Source: Candidatus Aenigmatarchaeota archaeon (GTDB taxonomy: Archaea; Aenigmatarchaeota; Aenigmatarchaeia; CG10238-14; SpSt-28). From it: a stretch of DNA of 12,680 nt. Each line of letters begins with the position of its first letter. Position 1 is the stretch's first letter. The position numbers and the translations under genes are program-made. Shown here piece after piece: positions 7,001 to 12,680 of this stretch. The notes beneath the pieces are model-generated. The model worked only from the letters and a program-made list of their open reading frames with translations, ran no database searches and had not been told where the DNA came from. Where the stretch lies: assembly GCA_025058985.1 (NCBI GenBank), contig JANXEB010000095.1:1-12680 (forward strand), written 5' to 3'.

Positions 7001-7662
7001 CCAAATCCAGAAGCATTTAAAACTTTTATTGCAAATATTGATGCATTAGAAGCTACTCCATTAACTCCAGCAGCTATTCCCGCAACATGAGTTCCATGAC
7101 CATTATCATCAGTAGCATTATCACTTTCTTCAACATTGTTCGGTGGACATTTTTTTCCAGCAATAGATATAAAACATTTTTGTAATGTTATTCTATCTTT
7201 TAACTCATCATGTGGATAAATTCCAGTATCTATTATAGAAATATTTATACTACTCCCATTTACTTTAAAAAAATTCTTAGTTAGATTTATTTTCATTATT
7301 GGTAGAGAAGTTTCTCTAAGATATCTAACTATTTTATTCTCGTAAATAGCTTTTATCCTATTATCTTTCAGAAAATTGTTTACATTATTTTTATCAACTT
7401 TTACTTTGTAATAATAATTTTCAGCTTTGATTAATAACTCGCCATTATTTAATTCAGTTTCAGAAACTAAAATAACATCAATAGAATTTAAGTTTTCAAT
7501 ACTTTTTAGTAAGTTTTGCTCTATTTTTGCAGAAAACGAAAAACTAAATAAGAAAAGAATTAAAAAAATTAATTTGTGGGAGTTAAAATTGGAGAAATAA
7601 CTATTAAAAAAGAAGTTGAGCTTGAGTTTTTTTCCGGTAAAAAAATTGCTATTGATGCCCAT
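4009..7662 (-). CDS. Large secreted, membrane-anchored subtilisin-like (S8) serine protease
   Basis: A cell-surface protease of about 1,217 residues; positions below count from an in-frame TTG at 7677, five residues upstream. The hydrophobic signal segment is at 35-50. A possible propeptide follows at about 51-125. The S8 domain spans about 126-415 with D150 (IIDTG), H194 (NGHGTH), oxyanion N282 (AAAGNSG) and S352 (SGTSISTP), all present. Beta-rich Ig-like regions occupy about 420-945, with a PIVSLITPINGT-type start near 582. Six cysteines lie at 952-992, a PGF-pre-PGF-like region (KFFVPLKWVF to SSFSLFLIVG) at about 1091-1150, and a second six-cysteine cluster at 1156-1192. A transmembrane helix (1198-1217) ends in Lys residues. 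I count about 57 N-x-S/T sites, as expected for a heavily glycosylated surface protein. The start is problematic: no ATG, GTG or TTG lies between 7662 and the signal segment, so it overlaps fen1 by about 87 bases. Confidence 0.9.
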   Translation of the reverse strand: MGINSNFFTGKKLKLNFFFNSYFSNFNSHKLIFLILFLFSFSFSAKIEQNLLKSIENLNSIDVILVSETELNNGELLIKAENYYYKVKVDKNNVNNFLKDNRIKAIYENKIVRYLRETSLPIMKINLTKNFFKVNGSSINISIIDTGIYPHDELKDRITLQKCFISIAGKKCPPNNVEESDNATDDNGHGTHVAGIAAGVNGVASNASIFAIKVLNASGFGSLIDVIKGINFSVEKGAQIISLSLGSVEDCYYLPIDNIVDELTKTKNVLFIAAAGNSGPNSNTIASPACARSTIAVGAVDRNGMITTFSSRGPTSDNRVKPDLVAVGKNVNSTYLNNEFEIASGTSISTPFITGIAALVYEMFYRVFKEFPNPLLVKSIILTATDGIERNNTYGSGLINAYEALKLVNRSFFRINNTNKTFIVRSLKNDSKVKITLNWLGNANINLSFLNYQIDSNDNVKQLYLEGLSKNYYEVRITTNASENYYLVSNLPFVVNSSVKSPRNKSYNISTIFFNITLDEIVDNIKLFVNDEEYLLINETLYNYYNFSFLTDGYYNATFIIDFDEKSVFFTIDTTKPIVSLITPINGTIYNHSLINFNFTIIENNLDRCWYILNNEVTYIKDCSNFTLQLPENEYFFVLFSNDTAGNINFSNVSFKVSLPPRNLIIGKNSTFIGVGDFLLIFSKWIDLDGLSSAIFSTNETGEWVNYTTINLNNNIEEWINFTWRNSSLEFGSVIAFRIYVNDSYGKESYVETFVKIDNEPPYYTFVNISEAIYERDIYLNISVFDNVNVDKVWIEINFTKSFKNYTAFKDNNVYYFIVGGKNNSAGSIVFFRWHFNDTSGFYNFTEFFNYTVKKFNVLLQLYLNGKQKNLTLEKNDVLNITAIINTNKNLRLEINGSLIERNASFITKILSAREFLEGFKYNVTSFYSDELENYTFSYSTLFFGVCPICPSESFGQCTNRTMEKIYYVCDESTDYLCQQRIDLVSCYIQTTKDKEQKYENYVSEENLTENISYFDNYILFRYLQKNKSFETEIAGIVIKFITVDEVKNSFLKLYETNYSFDLDKIIFRSFKIDTNITKIKNLTIKFFVPLKWVFDNDINKSSIKLYKVVDKGIEEIETKIYNEDEHNIYFESYLSSFSLFLIVGEKNVKCNCPKEVVDLSKCIRKIYDCGPITNFTCVEVIKSFDCKEKKDLKIFIFLITIFVFIFLFVFYLKIKK

Positions 7663-8604
7663 AATTATATTTATCAATTTTTAACAACAATAAGAGATAG
7701 AGAAACTGGTGAACCTCTAAGAGACGAAAAGGGAAGAATAACTTCACACATTTCTGGATTATTTTACAGAACAATAAATTTAATAGAAAATGGAATAAAA
7801 CCAATTTTGGTTTTTGATGGAGAACCACCAAAATTTAAAAAGTCAACTTTAGAAATAAGAGAAAAAAGAAAAGAGGAAGCAGAAAAAAAATGGTTAGAAG
7901 CTTTGGAAAGTGGTGAAGAGGCAATGAAATATGCACAAGCTTCTGCGAGATTAAGTGAGGGAATGGTTAAAGAATGTAAAGAACTTTTGGACTATATGGG
8001 TGTTAATTATATAGATGCCTTAAGTGAAGGGGAAGCCCAGTGTGCTTTTATGTGTAAAAAAAACTTTGTAGATTATTCTTGTAGTCAAGATTACGATTCC
8101 TTACTTTTTGGTTCTCCTTTTTTAGCAAGAAATCTGTCTTTAAGTGGAAAAAGAAAACTACCTGGTAAAGACATTTATGTAGAGATAAAACCAGAAATAA
8201 TAAGCTTAGAAGAAACTTTGAAGCAGAACAATATAAACCAAGAACAATTAATAATAATAGGTATTTTAATAGGAACTGACTATAATGTAAATGGAGTAAA
8301 AGGAATTGGAATAAAAACTGCTTTAAAATTAGTTAAAGAATATAGAACGCTTGATAAAATACTAAAAACGATTAAATGGGAATTTGATGTAGATCCTTTC
8401 GAAATTCTAGAATTTTTTAAGAACCCGCCTATTAATGAAAATATAAAACTAGAACAGAAAGAAGTTAATAAAGAAAAAATAATAAAATTCATGGTTGATG
8501 AAAGAAATTTTTCTATAGAAAGAGTTGAAAAATATATAAATATTCTTATCGAATCGCTCAATAAAGGAAAACAAACTGGACTATCATCGTTTTTAAAAAA
8601 ATAA
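7576..8604 (+). CDS. fen: Flap endonuclease 1 (FEN1)
   Basis: Structure-specific 5'-flap endonuclease that removes RNA-primed 5' flaps from Okazaki fragments and acts in long-patch repair. The 342 residues match the archaeal length. The acidic active site is complete: D27 (AIDAHN), D81 (VFDGEPP), E151 and E153 (SEGEAQ), D172 and D174 (SQDYDSLLFGS), and D235 (IGTDYN), followed by the helix-hairpin-helix GVKGIGIKTA (240-249). RNLSLSGKRKLP (185-196) is also typical. The C-terminal QTGLSSFL (333-340) fits a PCNA-binding PIP box, with Leu replacing the last aromatic. The GTG start is fixed by the family N-terminus (GV.IGE), whose Gly2 normally becomes the mature N-terminus. It overlaps the 5' end of the divergent protease gene and lies just upstream of the ligase gene. 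Confidence 0.97.
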   Translation: MGVKIGEITIKKEVELEFFSGKKIAIDAHNYIYQFLTTIRDRETGEPLRDEKGRITSHISGLFYRTINLIENGIKPILVFDGEPPKFKKSTLEIREKRKEEAEKKWLEALESGEEAMKYAQASARLSEGMVKECKELLDYMGVNYIDALSEGEAQCAFMCKKNFVDYSCSQDYDSLLFGSPFLARNLSLSGKRKLPGKDIYVEIKPEIISLEETLKQNNINQEQLIIIGILIGTDYNVNGVKGIGIKTALKLVKEYRTLDKILKTIKWEFDVDPFEILEFFKNPPINENIKLEQKEVNKEKIIKFMVDERNFSIERVEKYINILIESLNKGKQTGLSSFLKK

Positions 8605-8620
8605 AAAATTCTAGAATAAA

Positions 8621-8692
8621 TGGGCCGACCCGGAATTGAACCGGGATCTTCACCGCGTCAGGGTGATGTCCTAACCGTTAGACTATCGGCCC
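8621..8692 (-). tRNA. tRNA-Val (anticodon GAC)
   Basis: Read on the minus strand, the 72 bases fold fully: acceptor stem GGGCCGA/TCGGCCC, T8-A9, a D-arm with GG in its loop, anticodon stem TCACC/GGTGA around loop CTGACGC (anticodon GAC, valine), a four-base variable region, and T-stem CCCGG/CCGGG with loop TTCAATT. The discriminator base is A. There is no intron, and CCA is not encoded. The T-loop carries both A57 and A58, the bases modified by archaeal TrmI. GC is about 60% (43 of 72), far above the surrounding DNA but lower than usual for a hyperthermophile. It lies opposite the strand of fen1 and the ligase gene. Confidence 0.96.
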
Positions 8693-8738
8693 ATAAAAAT
8701 TATTTACGAAAATAGAATTTATGAATTTAAAATATATA
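8693..8738. promoter_or_regulatory. Divergent promoter region between tRNA-Val and the ligase gene
   Basis: Only 28 bases separate the tRNA 5' end (8692) and the ligase ATG (8721). A TATA-like ataaaaatta (8693-8702) lies about 24 bases before the ligase start, as expected for a leaderless mRNA. For the tRNA, a TATA-like element read in reverse at 8727-8738 sits about 40 bases upstream, inside the first ligase codons, allowing a short 5' leader. Both are calls by eye. Confidence 0.35.
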
Positions 8739-10409
8739 GATTTTGTTAAAATTTACTCATCACTAGAAAAAACTACATCAAAATTAGAAAAAGCCTCTAT
8801 CATCTCAAAGTTTTTAGAAAAAATTCAAGATGACGAAGAGCTTAAAATATGCACTAGCTTAATAGAAGGAAGAGTATTTCCAAAATATAAACAAATAGAA
8901 CTTGGAGTAGCTACTCAATTAATGATAAAGGCCATTTCTAAATCAACTGGTTTTTCTACAAAAGAAATAGAAGATTTATTCAGAGAGCTTGGAGATTTGG
9001 GAAGTGTTGCTGAACATTGTATTAAAAACATGAAACAAAAAGTTTTTATTAAAAAAAGTTTAAGTGTAAAAGAAGTTTACTATACTATGCAAAAAATTGG
9101 TTTAAGTAGTGGAGAAGGTTCTCAAGAAAAAAAATTGCTATCAATTTCATATTTGTTAAACAATTCTCAACCAGAAGAAGCTAAATATATAGTTAGAACT
9201 ATATTAGAAGAGTTGAGAGTCGGTGTTGCAGAAGGTATTTTAATAGATGCTATATCGGAAGCTTTTTTAAAAAGTAGAGAAGAAAGAAACGTTGTTGAAT
9301 TTGCATGGAACATTTTAACTGATTTCTCTGAAGTTGTGGTTATAGCAAAGAACGAAGGTAAAAACGGTTTGTTAAATGTTAAGCCAGTTTTAGGAAGACC
9401 AATACAAGTAATGCTTGGCTTAGCAGCTGAAAGTATTGAAGATGTAGTAAATGAATATCCAAACATTATTTGTGAATTTAAATACGACGGTTTCAGAGCT
9501 CAAATCCACAAAGATTTTGATAAAATTTGGATATTCTCTAGAAGACAAGAAGATGTTACAAATCAATTTCCAGATATTGTTGAATGTTGCAAAAAAAATA
9601 TAAAAGCAAATCAATGTATTGTTGAAGGAGAAATATGGGCCATAGATGAAGATAACAAACCTTTACCATTTCAAAAGCTCTCTCAAAGAATTCATAGAAA
9701 ATATGAAATAGAAAAAATGATAAAAGAAATCCCAGTCCAGTTAAACTTATTCGATATAGTTTTCGTAGATGGAAAAACTTTATTTAATCTTCCACTAAAA
9801 GAAAGAAGAAATATCTTATTTGAAATAGTAAGAGAGGAAGAAAGAAAAATTAAAATAGCTGAAAGCATTATTCCAAAAACTATAGATGAAATAAAAAATT
9901 TTTATAAAAAGGCTAAAGAGTTAAAACAAGAGGGAATAATGATAAAAAACCTAGATGCTCCATATATTTTTGGTAGACATGTTGGTGGGTGGTATAAAAT
10001 AAAAGAAACTATGGAAAGTTTAGATTTAGTTATAATTGGAGCAACATGGGGAGAAGGTGCAAGAGCAAGATGGTTAACTAGTTATTTATTAGCTTGTAGA
10101 GATGAAAATACTGGTAAACTATTATCATGTGGTATGATGAGTACTGGTTTAACAGAAGAAGAGTACCAAATGTTAACAGATATTTTATCAAAAGATATAA
10201 TAAAACAAAGTGGCAGAGATGTTATTGTAAAACCAAGAATAGTTATAGAAGTTGGTTATCAAGAAATTCAAAAAAGTCCTAATTATGAATCTGGTTATGC
10301 TTTAAGATTTCCTAGATTTATTAGGATAAGAGATGATAAAAGTATTGAGGAATGTGATACTTTAAGTAGAGTTGATGCTTTATTCAAATCACAAGGAAGA
10401 AAAGGATAA
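8721..10409 (+). CDS. lig: ATP-dependent DNA ligase (archaeal LigI type)
   Basis: Seals nicks in DNA with ATP, finishing Okazaki fragments and repair patches. The 562 residues match archaeal LigI. The N-terminal DNA-binding domain (about 1-210) opens with the typical SSLEKTTSKLEKA (13-25). The adenylation domain has motif I KYDGFR with catalytic K254, motif III VEGEIWA (301-307), motif IV EGIMIKN (404-410) and motif V WYKIK (424-428). The OB-fold C-terminus carries LRFPRFIRIRDDK (528-540), including motif VI. QKVFI (106-110) lies where Pyrococcus furiosus ligase has its PCNA-binding QKSFF and may serve as a weak PIP box. Its neighbour fen1 acts one step earlier in the same pathway, though a tRNA gene on the other strand lies between them. 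No Shine-Dalgarno is seen before the ATG. Confidence 0.97.
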   Translation: MNLKYIDFVKIYSSLEKTTSKLEKASIISKFLEKIQDDEELKICTSLIEGRVFPKYKQIELGVATQLMIKAISKSTGFSTKEIEDLFRELGDLGSVAEHCIKNMKQKVFIKKSLSVKEVYYTMQKIGLSSGEGSQEKKLLSISYLLNNSQPEEAKYIVRTILEELRVGVAEGILIDAISEAFLKSREERNVVEFAWNILTDFSEVVVIAKNEGKNGLLNVKPVLGRPIQVMLGLAAESIEDVVNEYPNIICEFKYDGFRAQIHKDFDKIWIFSRRQEDVTNQFPDIVECCKKNIKANQCIVEGEIWAIDEDNKPLPFQKLSQRIHRKYEIEKMIKEIPVQLNLFDIVFVDGKTLFNLPLKERRNILFEIVREEERKIKIAESIIPKTIDEIKNFYKKAKELKQEGIMIKNLDAPYIFGRHVGGWYKIKETMESLDLVIIGATWGEGARARWLTSYLLACRDENTGKLLSCGMMSTGLTEEEYQMLTDILSKDIIKQSGRDVIVKPRIVIEVGYQEIQKSPNYESGYALRFPRFIRIRDDKSIEECDTLSRVDALFKSQGRKG

Positions 10410-10416
10410 ATATTTT
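10408..10416 (+). promoter_or_regulatory. Candidate TATA box of the eS8 gene
   Basis: aaatatttt begins inside the ligase stop codon and is centred about 25 bases before the eS8 ATG, the distance expected for a leaderless archaeal transcript. It implies that eS8 and the following HIT/GalT gene can be transcribed without the ligase gene. The call is by position and AT pattern only. Confidence 0.4.
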
Positions 10417-10436
10417 GACTATTATAAAATTATTAT

Positions 10437-10805
10437 ATGGCACAGTTTAGAAATTATCTTGGTTTGACAAGTACGGGTAAAAAAATACCAAAATACAGAA
10501 AAAAGAAGAGAAGAGATATTGGATCTGATCCGTTGCTAACAAAACTTGACAAAAATGATAAAAGAGTTGTTTACAAAAACAAAGTAGCTCTTTTAACTAC
10601 TTTCTACGCAAATGTTCTTGATAGCAAGTCAAAAACTTTAAAAAAAGTTAAAATATTGGATGTTGTTGAGAATAAAGCAAACCCTAATTTTGAGAGAGCT
10701 AAGATAATTACAAAAGGAGCTCTAATCAAAACAGAAATAGGATTAGCTAAGGTTACTTCAAGACCTAGTAGAGATGGTGTAGTAAACGCTATATTAATTT
10801 CATGA
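10437..10805 (+). CDS. rps8e: Small-subunit ribosomal protein eS8 (S8e)
   Basis: Archaeal/eukaryotic small-subunit ribosomal protein that binds 16S rRNA. The 122 residues are near the short archaeal length. The C-terminal half is clearly conserved: ANPNFERAKIITKGALIKTE (81-100), then IGLAKVTSRP (101-110) and RDGVVNAILI (112-121). The N-terminal TSTGKKIPKYRKKKRRDIG (11-29) corresponds to the basic family start TGG...R.KR..ElG. The middle segment VVYKNKVALLTTFYANVLD (44-62) lacks the usual Gly-Gly-Asn before the conserved strand, so this rRNA-contacting part is divergent. The ATG lies 27 bases after the ligase stop with no ribosome-binding site. Its stop overlaps the start of the next gene by 4 bases (ATGA). 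Confidence 0.93.
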   Translation: MAQFRNYLGLTSTGKKIPKYRKKKRRDIGSDPLLTKLDKNDKRVVYKNKVALLTTFYANVLDSKSKTLKKVKILDVVENKANPNFERAKIITKGALIKTEIGLAKVTSRPSRDGVVNAILIS

Positions 10806-11719
10806 ACCTAGAGAAGGATTTGTTTAACCTAGATTATTGGAATGTTTTTACAGATGGAGAAGAAATCTATGTTCCTGGTACAATTGTTTTCAAAAATAAA
10901 TTAAAAAAACACTTTTATGAACTCTGTAAAGAAGAGTTAGAAGAGTTATCTTATGCTATACTAAAAGCTATTGATAAAATTAAAAAGGGTTACTTTAAAG
11001 ATATGGAGGAATCATATAATATTGCAATTACAAACAATTTTCGTGATTGGAAATATTATGTACCGTTTAGAAGAATAGAAATATACAAGAACGTTCAAGA
11101 AAAAGAATGCATAATTTGTCATCTTTCAAAAATTGGAAAAATTGGAAAGTACGAACACTCTCAAGAATTATTCTCTTACATCGTAGATTGTGATGAAGAT
11201 TTTTTAACAATATTAAACATATTTCCGTACTCCTTAGGTAACGTTATGATCACTCCTAGAAGTCATATAAAAAATTTTTCTGAATTTGATTATAAAAAAA
11301 TCTATAAGTTACTAGAAAAATCTAAGGAATGGTTATGTTTACTTTATGAATTATTCTATAAAAAAGGAAAACCAATTTATAGTATTTACGCTAATGTAGG
11401 ACCAAATTCGGGAAGAAGCATAGAACATATACATTTACAATTAACTATCTTTGGTAAAGAACAAATGAATAACTTTAGTTTTGATTGGATATATAATGAT
11501 AGAAACGTTTATTTGGATAAGATTTTTGAAGCTATAACTAGAAGAGAGAAAATGAAAAAATTAAGTGGAATGAATTGGCTAGAAGATATGATAAGTAGAA
11601 ATCGTGAAAAAATAATAATTATCCCTAGATACAGAACATTAGCAGGTTTAGAAATTACAAAAATTTATCCATTTAATGAAACAAAGGAGGAAACAAGAAA
11701 GAAGTTCACAGACTACTAA
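10802..11719 (+). CDS. HIT/GalT-superfamily nucleotidyltransferase or nucleotide phosphorylase
   Basis: A 305-residue protein of the histidine-triad superfamily. The second half is clearest: CIIC (103-106, possible zinc site), LNIFPYSLGNVMITPRSH (138-155), a standard HIT strand block, and GPNSGRSIEHIHLQL (200-214). The active-site pattern is H-x-H-x-Q (209-213). Gln in the third place is typical of GalT and Ap4A-phosphorylase-type transferases rather than HIT hydrolases. The first 100 residues (DGEEIYVPGTIVF at 19-30) may form a partner half, as in the two-lobed GalT fold. H211 would be the nucleophile. The substrate is unknown; a sugar-1-phosphate nucleotidyl transfer or dinucleotide phosphorolysis is the best guess. 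It is coupled to eS8 by ATGA, and its end overlaps the convergent gene by 14 bases. Confidence 0.75.
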   Translation: MNLEKDLFNLDYWNVFTDGEEIYVPGTIVFKNKLKKHFYELCKEELEELSYAILKAIDKIKKGYFKDMEESYNIAITNNFRDWKYYVPFRRIEIYKNVQEKECIICHLSKIGKIGKYEHSQELFSYIVDCDEDFLTILNIFPYSLGNVMITPRSHIKNFSEFDYKKIYKLLEKSKEWLCLLYELFYKKGKPIYSIYANVGPNSGRSIEHIHLQLTIFGKEQMNNFSFDWIYNDRNVYLDKIFEAITRREKMKKLSGMNWLEDMISRNREKIIIIPRYRTLAGLEITKIYPFNETKEETRKKFTDY

Positions 11720-12344
11720 AATGAGTAAAAGCTTGATATAGATATATTTTCAATAAACAGAAGTACATTCCTTCTGGAAACAAAAAAGTATACGGTAAAA
11801 TAACATTTGGCTCTTTATTATCAACATAATTTATTTTTACACTAATTGGCTCTCTTCTCAAATCTTTTATTGCTTTTTCTATTTTTTCTCTAAACCAACT
11901 TCTATTAACCGGAATCTTTATTTTATCTTCATTAAAACTGTAACAATATTCCTGAAGTAACTTGAATTGACTTTCGCTTAATATACTACGAGGTATATCT
12001 ACAAAAATTATATATACATCATCTCTTTTCTCTTCTTTTCCTTCTATCATGTGCTTTATTAGTTTTGAAAATAATTTTTTTCTTAATTCATCGTCAATAA
12101 AATACTTTGATTTACCCAAGCAATAATTGTAAAAAAGATTAAGAAGAAAATCATTATCTAAATCCTCTTTATCTTTTTTGTACAATAGTTGTAGCTCGCC
12201 TTTTGAATTAATTCTAGGTACTCCAAAATGTTTTACTCTATCATATATATAAACAGGTAAATTAACTAAACATTCTTTAGTCCAGTTCTTTTCTATTTGA
12301 AATATACCAATATACATTTGTGTAGTTATTGGTTGTAATTCCAT
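11706..12344 (-). CDS. Hypothetical protein, probably cytosolic, 212 residues
   Basis: I do not recognise this protein. It has no signal peptide and no clear transmembrane helix; the last 35 residues (ILPYTFLFPEGMYFCLLKIYLYQAF) are hydrophobic and aromatic but contain charged and polar residues, so a buried core is likelier. It is rich in Lys, Asp and Glu, with alternating hydrophobic strands such as VYIIFVDIP (125-133), which precedes a helix-like SESQFKLLQEY. Six cysteines are scattered without CxxC pairing. The ATG has a TATA-like AT repeat upstream at a leaderless distance, and the 3' end overlaps the HIT/GalT gene by 14 bases. It stands alone on its strand between that gene and an ABC permease gene. 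Confidence 0.7.
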   Translation of the reverse strand: MELQPITTQMYIGIFQIEKNWTKECLVNLPVYIYDRVKHFGVPRINSKGELQLLYKKDKEDLDNDFLLNLFYNYCLGKSKYFIDDELRKKLFSKLIKHMIEGKEEKRDDVYIIFVDIPRSILSESQFKLLQEYCYSFNEDKIKIPVNRSWFREKIEKAIKDLRREPISVKINYVDNKEPNVILPYTFLFPEGMYFCLLKIYLYQAFTHFSSL

Positions 12345-12355
12345 AATATGTAATT

Positions 12356-12375
12356 TTAATTTAATTTAATTTAAA
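12356..12375 (-). promoter_or_regulatory. AT repeat covering the promoter position of the 212-residue hypothetical gene
   Basis: Three tandem copies of ttaat, followed by ttaaa, lie 12-31 bases upstream of the ATG at 12344 on the minus strand. The far end of the repeat falls at the TATA-box distance for a leaderless transcript. The short repeat may be no more than an AT-rich promoter. The rest of the 103-base gap (12345-12447) holds only AT-rich sequence. Confidence 0.35.
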
Positions 12376-12409
12376 CAGTTTTTAATTTAGTAAACATTGA
12401 TTTATTTTT

Positions 12410-12447
12410 AACTATAAAAAATAAACAAAATTTGATAAAAATAGCAA
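12410..12447 (-). terminator. Candidate T-rich terminator after the ABC permease gene
   Basis: Read on the minus strand just after the permease stop codon, the sequence contains three T-runs (ttttt, tttt, tttttt) within about 38 bases. This fits oligo-T-dependent archaeal termination. I see no convincing hairpin. Confidence 0.35.
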
Positions 12448-12680
12448 CTATTCGTATCTCAATGCTTCTACTGGTTGTAAACTAGCTGCTTTTCTAGCTG
12501 GTAAAATTCCTGCAATAACACCTACAAAAAAAGAAAATAGAAGAGCAAACAAAATTAATTGTGGTGTAATTTTAACTTCCACTATTGTAATCCTACCAGC
12601 AACTCCTCTCACTACAAAACCACTTTCAGAAATAATTCCGGCAATAATAAAACCACAAAATATTCCTATTAATCCACCTA
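12448..12680 (-). CDS. MacB/FtsX-type ABC transporter permease, C-terminal part (runs off the right edge)
   Basis: The last 76 residues of a membrane permease of the MacB/LolC/FtsX superfamily, the subunit of ABC systems that move lipids, peptides or lipoproteins or work as mechanical transducers. It begins within a transmembrane helix (GGLIGIFCGFIIAGI). A short external loop follows, then a last helix (about 40-58) leading into the family's typical C-terminal tail PARKAASLQPVEALRYE (60-76). The 5' part and any partner ATPase gene lie outside the window, to the right on this strand. The substrate cannot be inferred. Confidence 0.9.
   Translation of the reverse strand, partial: GGLIGIFCGFIIAGIISESGFVVRGVAGRITIVEVKITPQLILFALLFSFFVGVIAGILPARKAASLQPVEALRYE

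Noticed and set aside
4009..7662. The large protease as a phage or mobile-element passenger
   Set aside because: Its base composition matches the neighbours and no integrase, transposase or terminal repeats are visible. Long sequon-rich surface proteases are normal chromosomal genes in archaea.
8621..8692. Possible tRNA-Asp or tRNA-Glu, because the D-arm looks similar
   Set aside because: The seven-base anticodon loop is CTGACGC, giving anticodon GAC (Val), and the discriminator base is A.
12351..12375. Tandem ttaat repeat as a possible origin, attachment site or CRISPR-like element
   Set aside because: Only three to four copies of a 5-base AT unit at promoter distance from a gene, with no spacers, no flanking repeats and no neighbouring recombination or replication-initiation gene.
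1..12680. A defence or toxin-antitoxin island
   Set aside because: The nucleases present (XPF-type, FEN1) are repair and replication enzymes. No Cas, restriction, TIR, Argonaute or toxin-antitoxin signature is seen. The MBL and KaiC-like genes alone are not evidence for defence.

Overview
The window comes from an AT-rich archaeal genome (clearly below 35% GC by eye). Archaeal origin is shown by a FEN1 flap endonuclease, an archaeal LigI-type ATP-dependent DNA ligase, ribosomal protein eS8 (S8e), an archaeal-type TrmI tRNA methyltransferase, an XPF/ERCC4-type nuclease and a KaiC-like ATPase. Very tight packing, overlapping gene ends, several unrecognised short proteins and a large membrane-anchored protease with a PGF-pre-PGF-like domain fit a small-genome lineage such as the DPANN archaea. 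The lineage is an inference and I cannot narrow it from sequence alone. None of the start codons I inspected has a Shine-Dalgarno-like GGAGG upstream, which fits leaderless transcripts and stop-start coupled translation.

Layout. Positions 1-674 (minus strand) hold a flavin-reductase-like gene followed by the 5' part of an XPF/ERCC4 nuclease gene that runs off the left edge. Positions 689-4019 (plus) are a packed five-gene operon: TrmI tRNA methyltransferase, a four-helix membrane protein of unknown function, a single-domain KaiC/RAD55-like ATPase, a METTL5-like methyltransferase whose NPPF motif is replaced, and an MBL-fold hydrolase. Positions 4009 to about 7662 (minus) encode a subtilisin-like protease of about 1,217 residues, with Ig-like regions, two six-cysteine modules and a C-terminal membrane anchor. 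Its 5' end runs into the divergent fen1 gene. Positions 7576-10409 hold fen1 (GTG start), a tRNA-Val(GAC) gene on the opposite strand, and the DNA ligase gene; FEN1 and ligase together process and seal Okazaki fragments. Positions 10437-11719 hold eS8 and a coupled HIT/GalT-superfamily gene. Positions 11706-12344 (minus) encode an unrecognised soluble protein, and 12448-12680 (minus) the C-terminus of a MacB/FtsX-type ABC transporter permease.

No gene-free stretch exceeds 300 bases. I see no CRISPR array, transposase, integrase, attachment site or rRNA. Most of the window is core information-processing sequence. The parts most likely to hold something new are the 689-4019 operon, where both methyltransferases have altered motif IV regions next to an unknown membrane protein and a KaiC-like ATPase, and the protease/fen1 5' overlap.
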